A stretch of 64,000 bases of DNA, from the NCBI RefSeq assembly GCF_003438495.1, contig NZ_QSSH01000004.1, positions 1-64,000 of the forward strand, in the 5' to 3' direction. The DNA is from Collinsella sp. TF05-9AC. Its GTDB lineage: Bacteria; Actinomycetota; Coriobacteriia; Coriobacteriales; Coriobacteriaceae. Positions within the stretch are counted from its first letter, which is position 1; the number at the start of each line of letters is the position of its first letter. Shown piece by piece: positions 44,034 to 52,729 of the stretch. The notes below the pieces were generated by a model that was not told where the DNA came from, did no database searches, and saw only the letters and a program-made list of their open reading frames with translations. A program made the translations under genes and the position numbers.

Positions 44034-44047
44034 TGCGCGTAAGCGCA
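44034..44047 (+). promoter_or_regulatory. GUAA-loop hairpin before ppdK (copy 2)
   Basis: Identical TGCGCGTAAGCGCA hairpin, ending a few bases before GGAAGGGGAAG and the GTG start of ppdK. See the first copy at 42920-42933. Confidence 0.55.
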
Positions 44048-44063
44048 TGGAAGGGGAAGTATC

Positions 44064-46814
44064 GTGAGCGATTGCAAGAGGGTTTACCGTTTTGGTACCG
44101 ACGCCCAGGGCACCTGTGTCACCGAGGGCGACAAGTCCATGAACTTCGTGCTTGGCGGCAAAGGCGCTAACCTTGCCGAGATGAGCCGTATCGGCCTGCC
44201 GGTTCCCGGTGGCTTTACTATTACCTGCCAGACTTGCGTCGAGTACTCCGGTGCCGGCAACGTGTGGCCCGAGGGTGCACTCGATGAGATCGTTGCTGCC
44301 GAGGCGGACCTCGAGGCCCGCTGCGGCAAGAAGCTCGGCGACGCCTCCGATCCGCTGCTCGTGTCGGTTCGTTCGGGCGCTCCGTTCTCCATGCCCGGCA
44401 TGATGGACACGGTCCTCAACTTAGGCCTCAACGACGACTCCGTTCAGGGGCTCATCGCCCAGACGCAAAATCCGCGTTTTGCTTGGGATAGCTACCGCCG
44501 CTTTATTCAGATGTTCTCCAACGTCGTTATGGGCGTTGACGCCGACCTGTTCGAGAACGCGCTGACCCAGGCACGCCTGGTCGCCGGCGTCCGCGTCGAC
44601 TCCGAGCTTTCGGCCGAGGATCTGCAGGAGCTCGTCGAGACCTTTAAGGGCATCTTCTCCGAGAACGTCGATGCCTCCCTGTATCCCGAGCTCGAGGTCG
44701 CCGACGGCAAGCCCGTCTTCCCGCATGATCCGGAGCTCCAGTTGCGCCTTGCCATCCAGGCCGTCTTTGGCAGCTGGATGAATGAGCGCGCCTGCATCTA
44801 CCGCAAGCAGCATGGAATCTCCGACGAGCTCGGCACCGCCGTCAACGTGCAGGCCATGGCCTTTGGCAACAAGGGCGAGACCTCTGCGACCGGTGTCGCC
44901 TTTACACGCAACCCGGCAGACGGCACCAAGGAGTTCTACGGTGACTTTTTGGTTAACGCCCAGGGCGAGGACGTTGTCGCCGGCATCCGCAACACCGAGC
45001 CCATCGCCGACCTCAAGGCCACCCCGGGCCTCGAGTCCGCAGGCAAGGAGCTCGAGCGCGTGTTCCTGACGCTCGAGGATCATTACCGCGATATGTGCGA
45101 TATCGAGTTCACCATCGAGCAGGGCAAGCTCTGGATGCTCCAGACCCGCGTGGGCAAGCGTACCGCAACCGCCGCTCTGCGCATCGCTATCGAAATGGTC
45201 GAGGAAGGACTGATCACCCGCGAGGAGGCCGTAAACCGTATCGATCCCGCGCAGCTCGACCAGCTCCTGCACCCGCAGTTCGATGCTTCCAAGAAGTATG
45301 AGGCGCTGGCCTGCGGTCTTAATGCCAGCCCCGGTGCCGCCGTGGGCGAGGTCGTTTTCTCGAGCGATGACGCCGTCGCGCGCGCCAACGAGGGTCACAA
45401 GGTCATTTTGGTTCGCTGGGAGACTAACCCCGACGACCTGAAGGGCATGGTCGCCGCCGAGGGTATCCTGACCAGCCACGGTGGCAAGACGAGCCATGCC
45501 GCCGTTATCACCCGCGGCATGGGTACGCCCTGCGTCTGTGGCGTTGAGCGCTTCCATATTGACGCCGCCGAGAAGGTCGTGCGCATCGAGGGCAGCGACC
45601 GCGTACTGCGCGAGGGTGATGTCATCTCCATCGACGGCACCCAGGGTATCGTCGTCGACGGCGCCGTTGATCTGGTTTCGGCCGAGCTCACCGGCGATCT
45701 GGACACCATCCTGTCCTGGGCCGACGAGATCCGTCTGGACGAGACCGACGGTCACGCCAACCACGTGCGCGTCAACGCCGACAACCCCGAGGACGCCGCG
45801 CTCGCACTCGAGTTTGGTGCCGAGGCCATCGGCCTATGCCGCACCGAGCACATGTTCCTGGGTGACCGTAAGAACATCATCCAGAGCTTTATCCTGTCTG
45901 ACGATGAGGCCGTGAAGCAGCAGGCCCTGGCCGACCTGCTCAAGGTCCAGACCGAGGACTTTCTGGCGATGTTCAAGACCATGTCCGGTCGCGATGTGGT
46001 TGTCCGCCTGCTCGATCCGCCGCTTCATGAGTTCTTGGATAATCCTCGCGAGCTCGAGGTCGCCATCACCAAGAAGGAAGCCGCTGGCGCCAACGAGGAA
46101 GAGCTTGCCGCCCTGCGCACCCGTCTGCGTCGTATTGACGGCATGGTCGAGTCCAACCCGATGCTCGGCCTGCGCGGTGTGCGCCTGTCCGTCGTCTTTA
46201 GCGATCTGCCGTTTATGCAGGTTCGCGCCGTCGCTACGGCTGCTGCCCGTCTCATCAAGGAAGGCGTCGATCCGCGCCCCGAGATCATGGTTCCGCTCGT
46301 CTCCATCACGGCCGAGCATGTCCAGACCCGCGAGGTTATCGAGCGCGTAATCGCTGAGGTTTCCGCCGAGGAGGGCGTCGAGCTCAATATTCCCGTGGGC
46401 ACGATGCTCGAGCTGCCGCGCGCCTGCATGGTCGCTGACGAGATCGCCCATCACGCAGACTTCTTCTGCTTTGGCACCAACGACCTCACCCAGACGACCT
46501 TCGGCTTCTCCCGCGACGATGCCGAGGCCAAGTTCATCCCGCTGTACATGCACAAGAAGATCTTGAAGGACAATCCCTTCGAGACCATCGACACGGCAGT
46601 ACTCGAACTGGTGCGCATGGCTGTCGAGAAGGGCCGCGCCACCAACCCCGACATGCACTTTGGCGTGTGCGGCGAGCACGGCGGCGACCCTAAGTCCATC
46701 AAGGGCCTGTTTAACGTGGCCGATGTTGACTACGTGTCCTGCTCGCCCTACCGCGTGCCCCTCGCACGCCTGGCTGCCGCCCAGGCCAAGCTCGAGGCCA
46801 AGCGTTCCGCCTAA
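44064..46814 (+). CDS. ppdK: Pyruvate, phosphate dikinase
   Basis: A 916-residue enzyme interconverting PEP and pyruvate with ATP/AMP or PPi. The N-terminal ATP-grasp domain starts near GGKGANLAEMSRIGLPVPGGF. The phospho-histidine is in GGKTSHAAVITRGMGTPC, with the regulatory threonine two residues before it, as the adjacent regulator requires. The PEP-binding barrel contains GLCRTEHMF, FGTNDLTQTTFGFSRDD and the catalytic cysteine in VCGEHGGDP. The start is GTG. In fermentative anaerobes it often works glycolytically. Confidence 0.97.
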   Translation: MSDCKRVYRFGTDAQGTCVTEGDKSMNFVLGGKGANLAEMSRIGLPVPGGFTITCQTCVEYSGAGNVWPEGALDEIVAAEADLEARCGKKLGDASDPLLVSVRSGAPFSMPGMMDTVLNLGLNDDSVQGLIAQTQNPRFAWDSYRRFIQMFSNVVMGVDADLFENALTQARLVAGVRVDSELSAEDLQELVETFKGIFSENVDASLYPELEVADGKPVFPHDPELQLRLAIQAVFGSWMNERACIYRKQHGISDELGTAVNVQAMAFGNKGETSATGVAFTRNPADGTKEFYGDFLVNAQGEDVVAGIRNTEPIADLKATPGLESAGKELERVFLTLEDHYRDMCDIEFTIEQGKLWMLQTRVGKRTATAALRIAIEMVEEGLITREEAVNRIDPAQLDQLLHPQFDASKKYEALACGLNASPGAAVGEVVFSSDDAVARANEGHKVILVRWETNPDDLKGMVAAEGILTSHGGKTSHAAVITRGMGTPCVCGVERFHIDAAEKVVRIEGSDRVLREGDVISIDGTQGIVVDGAVDLVSAELTGDLDTILSWADEIRLDETDGHANHVRVNADNPEDAALALEFGAEAIGLCRTEHMFLGDRKNIIQSFILSDDEAVKQQALADLLKVQTEDFLAMFKTMSGRDVVVRLLDPPLHEFLDNPRELEVAITKKEAAGANEEELAALRTRLRRIDGMVESNPMLGLRGVRLSVVFSDLPFMQVRAVATAAARLIKEGVDPRPEIMVPLVSITAEHVQTREVIERVIAEVSAEEGVELNIPVGTMLELPRACMVADEIAHHADFFCFGTNDLTQTTFGFSRDDAEAKFIPLYMHKKILKDNPFETIDTAVLELVRMAVEKGRATNPDMHFGVCGEHGGDPKSIKGLFNVADVDYVSCSPYRVPLARLAAAQAKLEAKRSA

Positions 46815-46852
46815 CGTTTTGGGTTTAGACGCCTAGCGTAGCCCCCTTCATG

Positions 46853-46890
46853 CCGCCCGTCTCATTCGTGAGACGGGCGGTTATCATGTG
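46853..46890 (+). terminator. Terminator-like hairpin after ppdK
   Basis: CCGCCCGTCTC and GAGACGGGCGG form a perfect 11-bp stem. The following tract (TTATCATG) is only weakly T-rich, so termination may be incomplete. Confidence 0.6.
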
Positions 46891-46926
46891 CGGGTTTTGT
46901 CTTTTTGTCTGCGTAAAAAATTGTTC

Positions 46927-46954
46927 TTGCAGCAGAAACCCGCGCGTGTATACT
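46927..46954 (+). promoter_or_regulatory. Promoter of rplS
   Basis: TTGCAG and TATACT are separated by 16 bp; the start would lie near 46961, leaving a leader of about 60 nt. Confidence 0.6.
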
Positions 46955-46975
46955 GGAATACGTTTGTTCAACTAC

Positions 46976-46999
46976 GTGCCGGCCAAGGTGGTACGGCAC
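46976..46999 (+). promoter_or_regulatory. Hairpin in the rplS leader
   Basis: GTGCCG and CGGCAC pair perfectly around the 12-nt loop GCCAAGGTGGTA. Autoregulatory L19 leaders are known in other phyla; whether this is one cannot be said from a single sequence. Confidence 0.4.
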
Positions 47000-47023
47000 C
47001 TCTAGAAGAGTAAGGAATTGCAC

Positions 47024-47365
47024 ATGGATTACATCCGCGCAATCGAGCGTCAGCAGATCCGCGAGGACATTCCTCAGGTTCGCGTCGCCGACAACGTCAA
47101 GGTTCACTACCGCATTAAGGAAGGCGACCGCGAGCGCATCCAGGTCTTCCAGGGCGACGTCATCCGCATGGCCGGCGCCGGTGCCCGCGAGACCTTCACC
47201 GTCCGTAAGATGTCCTTCGGTGTCGGTGTTGAGCGTACCTTCCCGCTTCACAGCCCCAAGATCGCCAAGCTCGAGGTCGTTCGTCATGGTCGCGTCCGTC
47301 GCGCCAAGCTGTACTACCTCCGCGACAAGGTGGGCAAGGCTGCTCGCATCCCCGAGAAGCGCTAA
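47024..47365 (+). CDS. rplS: 50S ribosomal protein L19
   Basis: 113 residues; [41 protein letters not shown] and [18 protein letters not shown] are the family blocks. ATG 47024 has AAGGA seven bases upstream; an ATG two codons earlier lacks this. L19 usually sits next to trmD, here 8 kb away. Confidence 0.97.
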   Translation: MDYIRAIERQQIREDIPQVRVADNVKVHYRIKEGDRERIQVFQGDVIRMAGAGARETFTVRKMSFGVGVERTFPLHSPKIAKLEVVRHGRVRRAKLYYLRDKVGKAARIPEKR

Positions 47366-47400
47366 GAAGATCGCAGCGTCTGTCCACTCGTTTGGACACA

Positions 47401-47429
47401 AGGGTCACCTTCGGGTGGCCCTTCTTTTT
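47401..47429 (+). terminator. Intrinsic terminator after rplS
   Basis: AGGGTCACC pairs with GGTGGCCCT around a TTCG tetraloop, followed by TCTTTTT. Confidence 0.9.
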
Positions 47430-47458
47430 ATCTGATTTGCATGCAAGGAGGGCCTAGT

Positions 47459-48247
47459 ATGGCCAACATGACGAGCTCGGTTTCGGCATCGCAAGTTGCC
47501 GGTGAGTTGGCGAGCGCTACGTTTGAGGAGATTCCCGCCCTCGTGGAGCATTATCGCGAGGACCCGCGCCAGCAGGTGATCAAGGCTTGCGAACGCGCCC
47601 TCAAACGTCATGCCAAAGAGCTTGCCGAGCGCGAGCGCGTCAATGACATGTACGAGCTTATGCATGAGCTTGGCGGCGATGGGGTGGTCGTTGGTGTCGA
47701 CGAGGTGGGTCGCGGATCGGTGGCCGGTCCTTTGACGGTATGCGCCGTCTGTCTTCCTATGGAGCCGCGCATCTGGGGCATCAACGATTCCAAAAAGCTC
47801 ACGCCGGCGCGCCGCGAGCTGCTCTCGGTTAAGATTGCCGAGGTGGCGACTGCTATCGGCTTTTGCCATATCGCTCCTGCAGATATCGATGAGATGGGTA
47901 TGGCCCGCGCCATCCGCGCTGCCGTTGCGGGTGCGGTGGCCGATACGGGACTTGAACCCGACTGCGTCCTCATGGATGGCAACCCCTTGGGCGCCGTTCC
48001 CAATGAGCGCGACGTGGTTAAGGGCGATGCCAAGATCGCCTGCATCGCCGCGGCGTCCATCATGGCCAAGGTCACGCGTGACGAGATGATGGTCGAGTAC
48101 GACGCCGAGTATCCCGAGTACCATCTGGCCGAGTCGAAGGGCTATGCGAGCCCCGAGCACATCGAGGCCATTCGCAAACATGGACTTTGTCCGCTGCACC
48201 GCGTGAGCTTTTGCGGAAACTTTCTGCAGACTGAGCGCCTTTTCTAG
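47459..48247 (+). CDS. rnhB: Ribonuclease HII
   Basis: A 262-residue enzyme removing ribonucleotides from DNA-RNA hybrids. The catalytic DEVGRG motif is in GVDEVGRGSVAGPL, with NDSKKLTPARR and the second acidic site around DCVLMDG. An N-terminal region of about 70 residues precedes the domain, as in some Gram-positive RnhB. ATG 47459 has AAGGAGG seven bases upstream; an in-frame ATG at 47441 overlaps that site and is rejected. Confidence 0.95.
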   Translation: MANMTSSVSASQVAGELASATFEEIPALVEHYREDPRQQVIKACERALKRHAKELAERERVNDMYELMHELGGDGVVVGVDEVGRGSVAGPLTVCAVCLPMEPRIWGINDSKKLTPARRELLSVKIAEVATAIGFCHIAPADIDEMGMARAIRAAVAGAVADTGLEPDCVLMDGNPLGAVPNERDVVKGDAKIACIAAASIMAKVTRDEMMVEYDAEYPEYHLAESKGYASPEHIEAIRKHGLCPLHRVSFCGNFLQTERLF

Positions 48248-48296
48248 GCCAATTGTGGAGACATGGACCTCTGGGGTTTTATAAACCTGCTGGTAG

Positions 48297-48338
48297 CGGG
48301 CCGTATGCAACACCATTGTTGCGTACGGCCCGTTTTTT
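48297..48338 (+). terminator. Intrinsic terminator after rnhB
   Basis: CGGGCCGTATGCAACA pairs with TGTTGCGTACGGCCCG (one G-T pair) around CCAT, followed by six Ts. Confidence 0.95.
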
Positions 48339-48436
48339 GACGGCATTTGGTCAGCTTTTGGTTTGCTTCCGGTACTTACCCGCATGAAAGGTGCCCTCAT
48401 CATCGGGGCAATGCAGTGTGCGGGAAAGGAGACCCC

Positions 48437-48922
48437 ATGAGTGCCGCAAGCAAAAAGAGCAAGACGCAGCAGCTCAAGGAGCGTTGGGAAAACGGCGAGC
48501 TCGACTCCGGGGCGATGACGCCCGAGTTTATCAAGGGACTCAGTCCCCGCGAGCTAGGCATGCTGGGCGAGCTGATCACCATCGACTACTTTAACGAGCG
48601 CGGCTACACCTTGCTGGAGCAGGGCTATCGTTGCACCGAGGGCGAGGCCGATCTGGTGCTGCTCGATGAGCTCGACGATGTCGTGGTGATGGCCGAGGTC
48701 AAGACGAGACGCGTCGCCCTGGATTGCACCACGCGGGTCTTTCCCGAGGAGGCCGTGGACGCCCAAAAGCAACGCCGCTACCGCCGCATCGCAAGCTGCT
48801 ATCTCATGGAGTATTATCCGCTCAAGGCGATTCGCTTCGATGCTGTGGGTGTCACCATCCGCGGCGGGCATATCGCCGAGATCGAGCACCAGTACAACGC
48901 GTTCGATTGGCAGGTGTCGTGA
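48437..48922 (+). CDS. yraN: YraN/UPF0102 family nuclease-like protein
   Basis: 161 residues; LGMLGELITIDYFNERGYTLLEQ followed by EGEADLVLLD and VVMAEVKTRR give the E-x(n)-D-x(n)-EVK pattern of the PD-(D/E)XK fold. The family is linked to DNA processing, but the precise role is unsettled. AAAGGAG is upstream of ATG 48437. Its stop overlaps the start of the ComM-like gene (TGATG). Confidence 0.88.
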   Translation: MSAASKKSKTQQLKERWENGELDSGAMTPEFIKGLSPRELGMLGELITIDYFNERGYTLLEQGYRCTEGEADLVLLDELDDVVVMAEVKTRRVALDCTTRVFPEEAVDAQKQRRYRRIASCYLMEYYPLKAIRFDAVGVTIRGGHIAEIEHQYNAFDWQVS

Positions 48923-50445
48923 TGGCGTTCGAGACGTTTGCCGTTCACGCGGCCTGCATCCGCGGCGTCGAGGCGATTCACGTCACGGTCGAGGTCTCGC
49001 TTGCCGGTGGCGTTCCGGGCATCCAGATGCTCGGCATTCCGAGTATGGAGGTGATGGAGTCACGCGGTCGTATTCGCTGCGCGATGCGCTCCGCCGGGTT
49101 CGAGATCCCGCGCTCGGGCATTACCGTTAACCTGGCACCCGGCGATATCCGCAAGACCGGTAGCGGCTTTGACCTGCCCATCGCCATCGCGGTTCTAGCG
49201 GCCGATGAGCAGATTCCCCGTGACAACCTCGATCGCTGCCTTATCGCAGGTGAGCTTGGTCTGGACGGTACGGTGCTTCCCGTCAAGGGCGAGGTGGCGT
49301 TTCAGCTATTGGCTCGCGACATGGGGCTGTCTTTTATCGCCGGCAGGTCCGACCAGCATGTGCCACTCGCGGGCGTAGATTGCGGCTTTATCGACCATCT
49401 GTCTCAGCTTGCTCACGGCATGGGCGATGCCGCACGGCACTACTTGGATTCCGAGGGTGTCGAGGCGACCTTTGAGCCCGAGCTCGACTATGCAGACGTG
49501 CTGGGGCAGGAAGTCGCTAAACGCGGCATGGCGCTTGCGGCGGCAGGAGAACTCGGCTTGCTCATGATCGGGTCTCCGGGATCGGGCAAGACGATGCTCG
49601 CACGCCGTATGACCGGCATCCTGCCCGAGCTTTCCGTTGAGGATCAGCAGGAGGCACTGTGCATCCATTCGGTTTTGGGTGAGAACATTGATGGCTTGTT
49701 GGCGGGGCACCGCCCCTTCCGCAGTCCCCACCACAGTATTTCGACCGCAGGCCTTATCGGCGGCGGGCGCCCGGTGCACCCGGGTGAGATCAGCCTTGCT
49801 CATGGCGGCGTGCTCTTTTTGGACGAGCTTGCCGAGTTTCCCACTGGCGTGCTGCAGACGCTGCGTCAGCCCATCGAGCGCGGCTACGTGAGGATCGTAC
49901 GCGTCGACGGGGCTTTTACCTTCCCGTCGCGCTTTCAGCTGCTGGCTGCGAGCAATCCCTGCCCCTGCGGCTTTTTGGGCGATCGCGAGGTGCCGTGTCG
50001 CTGCTCGGCGGCGATGGTCGAGCGCTATCGGTCTAAACTGCGCGGTCCTTTGGCCGACCGTATCGACATGATGATCGATGTGACCCGTCCCGACCCTCAA
50101 GTGATTATCGAGGGTGCGGAGGGCATGTCGTCGGCCGAGTTACGTGACTACGTTGTGCGCGGTCGCGCCTTTCGCGCTTGGCGCGAATCCCGCATGGACG
50201 ATGCGGATGCCGAGGCCGAGGATGACGAGACTCGGTCCATTGACGGCGTCGTTTCGACCTTTGAGCTCGATGATGCGGCGGAGAAGTGTGTGCTCGGCCT
50301 GTCGAAGCGCACGCATCTCACAGGGCGTGGCATCGTGCGCCTTGTTCGCATTGCGCGCACGATCGCAGATGTCGCCGAGAGCGAGCAGGTGACGCAGGAC
50401 CACGTGCTCGAGGCGGCGATGTACCAGGGAAGGAGGGACCAATGA
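48922..50445 (+). CDS. comM: ComM/YifB-like AAA+ ATPase (Mg-chelatase-like)
   Basis: A 507-residue protein. The N-terminal Lon-like ChlI domain is GVPGIQMLGIP...NLAPGDIRKTGSGFDLPIA; the AAA+ module has Walker A GSPGSGKTM, HHSISTAGLIGGG, Walker B LFLDELAEF and NPCPCGFLGD with the zinc-binding cysteines. ComM is a branch-migration helicase that aids integration of transforming DNA. It is coupled to yraN upstream and dprA downstream. Confidence 0.94.
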   Translation: MAFETFAVHAACIRGVEAIHVTVEVSLAGGVPGIQMLGIPSMEVMESRGRIRCAMRSAGFEIPRSGITVNLAPGDIRKTGSGFDLPIAIAVLAADEQIPRDNLDRCLIAGELGLDGTVLPVKGEVAFQLLARDMGLSFIAGRSDQHVPLAGVDCGFIDHLSQLAHGMGDAARHYLDSEGVEATFEPELDYADVLGQEVAKRGMALAAAGELGLLMIGSPGSGKTMLARRMTGILPELSVEDQQEALCIHSVLGENIDGLLAGHRPFRSPHHSISTAGLIGGGRPVHPGEISLAHGGVLFLDELAEFPTGVLQTLRQPIERGYVRIVRVDGAFTFPSRFQLLAASNPCPCGFLGDREVPCRCSAAMVERYRSKLRGPLADRIDMMIDVTRPDPQVIIEGAEGMSSAELRDYVVRGRAFRAWRESRMDDADAEAEDDETRSIDGVVSTFELDDAAEKCVLGLSKRTHLTGRGIVRLVRIARTIADVAESEQVTQDHVLEAAMYQGRRDQ

Positions 50446-51377
50446 TGGCTGAGGGGACCTTCGAGCTGCATCCAGGTGACGCGTTGTATCCCGAGACCGT
50501 TTTGGAGCTTTCTGATGTACCTCAGACGCTCTATGTGCGCGGCAACCCCGAGGCGCTTTCGACGCCCGCGCTCTCCATCATCGGTGCGCGAAAGGCCTCG
50601 CCGTATGGTCTTGCCGTGGCAGAGCTTGCGGCGAAGGTGGCGGTTGAGGCGGGAGTGACGGTAGTTTCGGGCGGTGCGGTCGGTTGTGACCAGGCCTCGG
50701 GTTGGGCTGCGGTCAACGCCGGCGGCAAACACGTCGTGGTGCTGGGGACGGGCGCCGACGTGGTCTACCCGCGTTCGAGCGCGGGGCTTATTACGCGCAC
50801 GCTCGATACGGGCGGCGCGGTCGTGTCGATCTCTCCGTGGGGCATGGGTCCGCGCAAGTTTGCCTTTCCGCGTCGCAATCGCGTGATCGCGGCCCTGTCG
50901 CAAGCCCTCTTTGTATCCGAGGCGGGTATGCCTTCCGGGACGTTTTCTACAGCCGAGGCTGCTATGGATTTGGGGCGCGAACTTCTTGCCGTGCCGGGGT
51001 CGATCCTATCGCCCGAGTCGCGTGGCACGAATTACCTCATTGCGAACGGTGCCTGCTGCATTGTCGACGAGGAGTCCATCGAGATGGCTATCTCTCGCAT
51101 ATACGGCACCCTGCGCTACTCGCGCCCCGATGCTCCCGGCATTGCCGACCTGAATCCAACACAGCAGACCGTGATGCATGCGCTCATCGCCTCGCCGCTC
51201 AAGGTCGACGACATCGCGGCGCTCGTCTCACTCGATGCTGTCGGCGTACTCAAACTCTTGGGTTCGCTTGAACTCGAGGGCCTTATCGAGCGCATGATGG
51301 ATGGAAGGTATGCGCCCTCCAAGTTTGCCCTTCACGCCCAGACGCCCTTCGGTCACAATGGAAAACGTGTCAATTAG
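50442..51377 (+). CDS. dprA: DNA-processing protein DprA
   Basis: 311 residues. The Rossmann-like DprA core is complete: SIIGARKASPYG, VVSGGAVGCDQASGWAAVNAGGKHVVVLGTG, FAFPRRNRVIAALSQALFVSEAG, SGTFSTAEAAMDLGRELLAVPG. A C-terminal winged-helix-like segment (NPTQQTVMHALIASPLKVDDIAALV) follows. The protein loads RecA on incoming single-stranded DNA. The ATG overlaps the comM stop (ATGA); a second ATG is one codon on. With ComM this suggests natural transformation, but no uptake genes are in view. Confidence 0.95.
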   Translation: MMAEGTFELHPGDALYPETVLELSDVPQTLYVRGNPEALSTPALSIIGARKASPYGLAVAELAAKVAVEAGVTVVSGGAVGCDQASGWAAVNAGGKHVVVLGTGADVVYPRSSAGLITRTLDTGGAVVSISPWGMGPRKFAFPRRNRVIAALSQALFVSEAGMPSGTFSTAEAAMDLGRELLAVPGSILSPESRGTNYLIANGACCIVDEESIEMAISRIYGTLRYSRPDAPGIADLNPTQQTVMHALIASPLKVDDIAALVSLDAVGVLKLLGSLELEGLIERMMDGRYAPSKFALHAQTPFGHNGKRVN

Positions 51378-51391
51378 AAAGGTGTTTGCAG

Positions 51392-52729
51392 ATGCAGTTC
51401 GATCAGGTGACGGTTATCGGTGGCGGTCTGGCGGGTTCGGAATGCGCGATCCAGCTGGCAGACCGCGGGTTTGCCGTAAAGCTGTGCGAGATGCGCCCCC
51501 AGGTGAGCTCCCCGGCTCACCATACCGATCACCTGGCAGAGCTCGTCTGCTCCAATTCGTTTAAGTCGACCCGTCCGGATTCCGCGGCTGGTTTGCTGAA
51601 GGCCGAGCTTGAGCGCATGGGTTCAGTCCTGCTTGACTGCGCCCATCGCGCTGCTGTTCCCGCTGGTGGCGCCCTGGCGGTCGACCGTGTTACATTCTCC
51701 GAGCTCGTCGAGGCTGAGGTTGCCGCCCGCCCCAATATCGAGGTCGTTCACGGCGAGGTCACCCAGATCCCCGAGGGCCACGTGGTCATTGCCGCGGGCC
51801 CGCTGTGTTCACCGGCGCTGAGCGAAGAGGTCATGAAGCTCGTCGGTGGCGACGCCCTTGCGTTCTTCGATGCCGCGGCGCCGATCGTCGATGCCTCCAC
51901 GCTCGATATGGACGTGCTGTTTTCGCAGTCGCGCTACGAGGAGCAGGGGAGCGGCGACTATCTCAACGCTCCGCTCAACAAGGAGGAGTACGAGGCCTTT
52001 ATCGAGGCGCTCACCACGGCCGACCGCGTGGTGCTCAAGGACTTTGAGGGCGGCGATCTGTTCCAGGCCTGCCAGCCTGCCGAGGAGGTTGCGCGCACCG
52101 GCAAGGACGCCATTCGCTTTGGCGCCATGAAGCCCGTCGGCCTCACCGACCCGCGTACCGGACGTCGCCCTTGGGCGGCGATTCAGCTGCGTGCCGAGAA
52201 CAAGGAGAAGACCGCCTATAACCTGGTGGGCTTCCAGACCAACCTGACCTTTGGCGAGCAGAAGCGCGTCTTCCATATGGTGCCGGGCCTGGAGAACGCT
52301 GAGTTCTTCCGCTACGGTGTCATGCACCGCAATACCTTTGTCGACGCCCCGCACGTGCTCGATGGCACCTTTGCCGTGCCCGGTACCGGCGTGCGCCTGG
52401 CCGGTCAGATCACCGGCACCGAGGGGTACATGGAAGCCGTGGCGACCGGTCTGCTCGCGGCGCTCAACACCTATGCAGAGGCTATCGGCGCCGATTCCGT
52501 CGAGTTGCCCCGCGTGGGCGCCCTGGGTGCGCTCGTGGGCTATGCGACCGATCCTGCCACCGTGGGCTATCAGCCCATGCATGTCAACTTTGGCCTGGTG
52601 CCGCCACTCGAGGATGGTAAGCGCCGCAGCAAGCGCGACCGCTACCAGGCCTATGCGGACCGTGCGCTCGAGGCCCTTGACGCCTATCTGGCCACTCGCC
52701 CCGATCTGTTTGGAGGCGACCGGTCATAG
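51392..52729 (+). CDS. trmFO: tRNA (uracil-54-C5)-methyltransferase, folate-dependent
   Basis: A 445-residue FAD enzyme making m5U54 with methylene-THF. The start has VIGGGLAGSECAIQLADRGF for FAD binding; LVCSNSFKS, MKPVGLTDPRTGRRPWAAIQLR and TGVRLAGQITGTEGYMEAVATG follow. ATG 51392 is chosen because AAAGG is properly spaced. The position between dprA and an xerC-like gene is standard, except that topA is absent. Confidence 0.95.
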   Translation: MQFDQVTVIGGGLAGSECAIQLADRGFAVKLCEMRPQVSSPAHHTDHLAELVCSNSFKSTRPDSAAGLLKAELERMGSVLLDCAHRAAVPAGGALAVDRVTFSELVEAEVAARPNIEVVHGEVTQIPEGHVVIAAGPLCSPALSEEVMKLVGGDALAFFDAAAPIVDASTLDMDVLFSQSRYEEQGSGDYLNAPLNKEEYEAFIEALTTADRVVLKDFEGGDLFQACQPAEEVARTGKDAIRFGAMKPVGLTDPRTGRRPWAAIQLRAENKEKTAYNLVGFQTNLTFGEQKRVFHMVPGLENAEFFRYGVMHRNTFVDAPHVLDGTFAVPGTGVRLAGQITGTEGYMEAVATGLLAALNTYAEAIGADSVELPRVGALGALVGYATDPATVGYQPMHVNFGLVPPLEDGKRRSKRDRYQAYADRALEALDAYLATRPDLFGGDRS

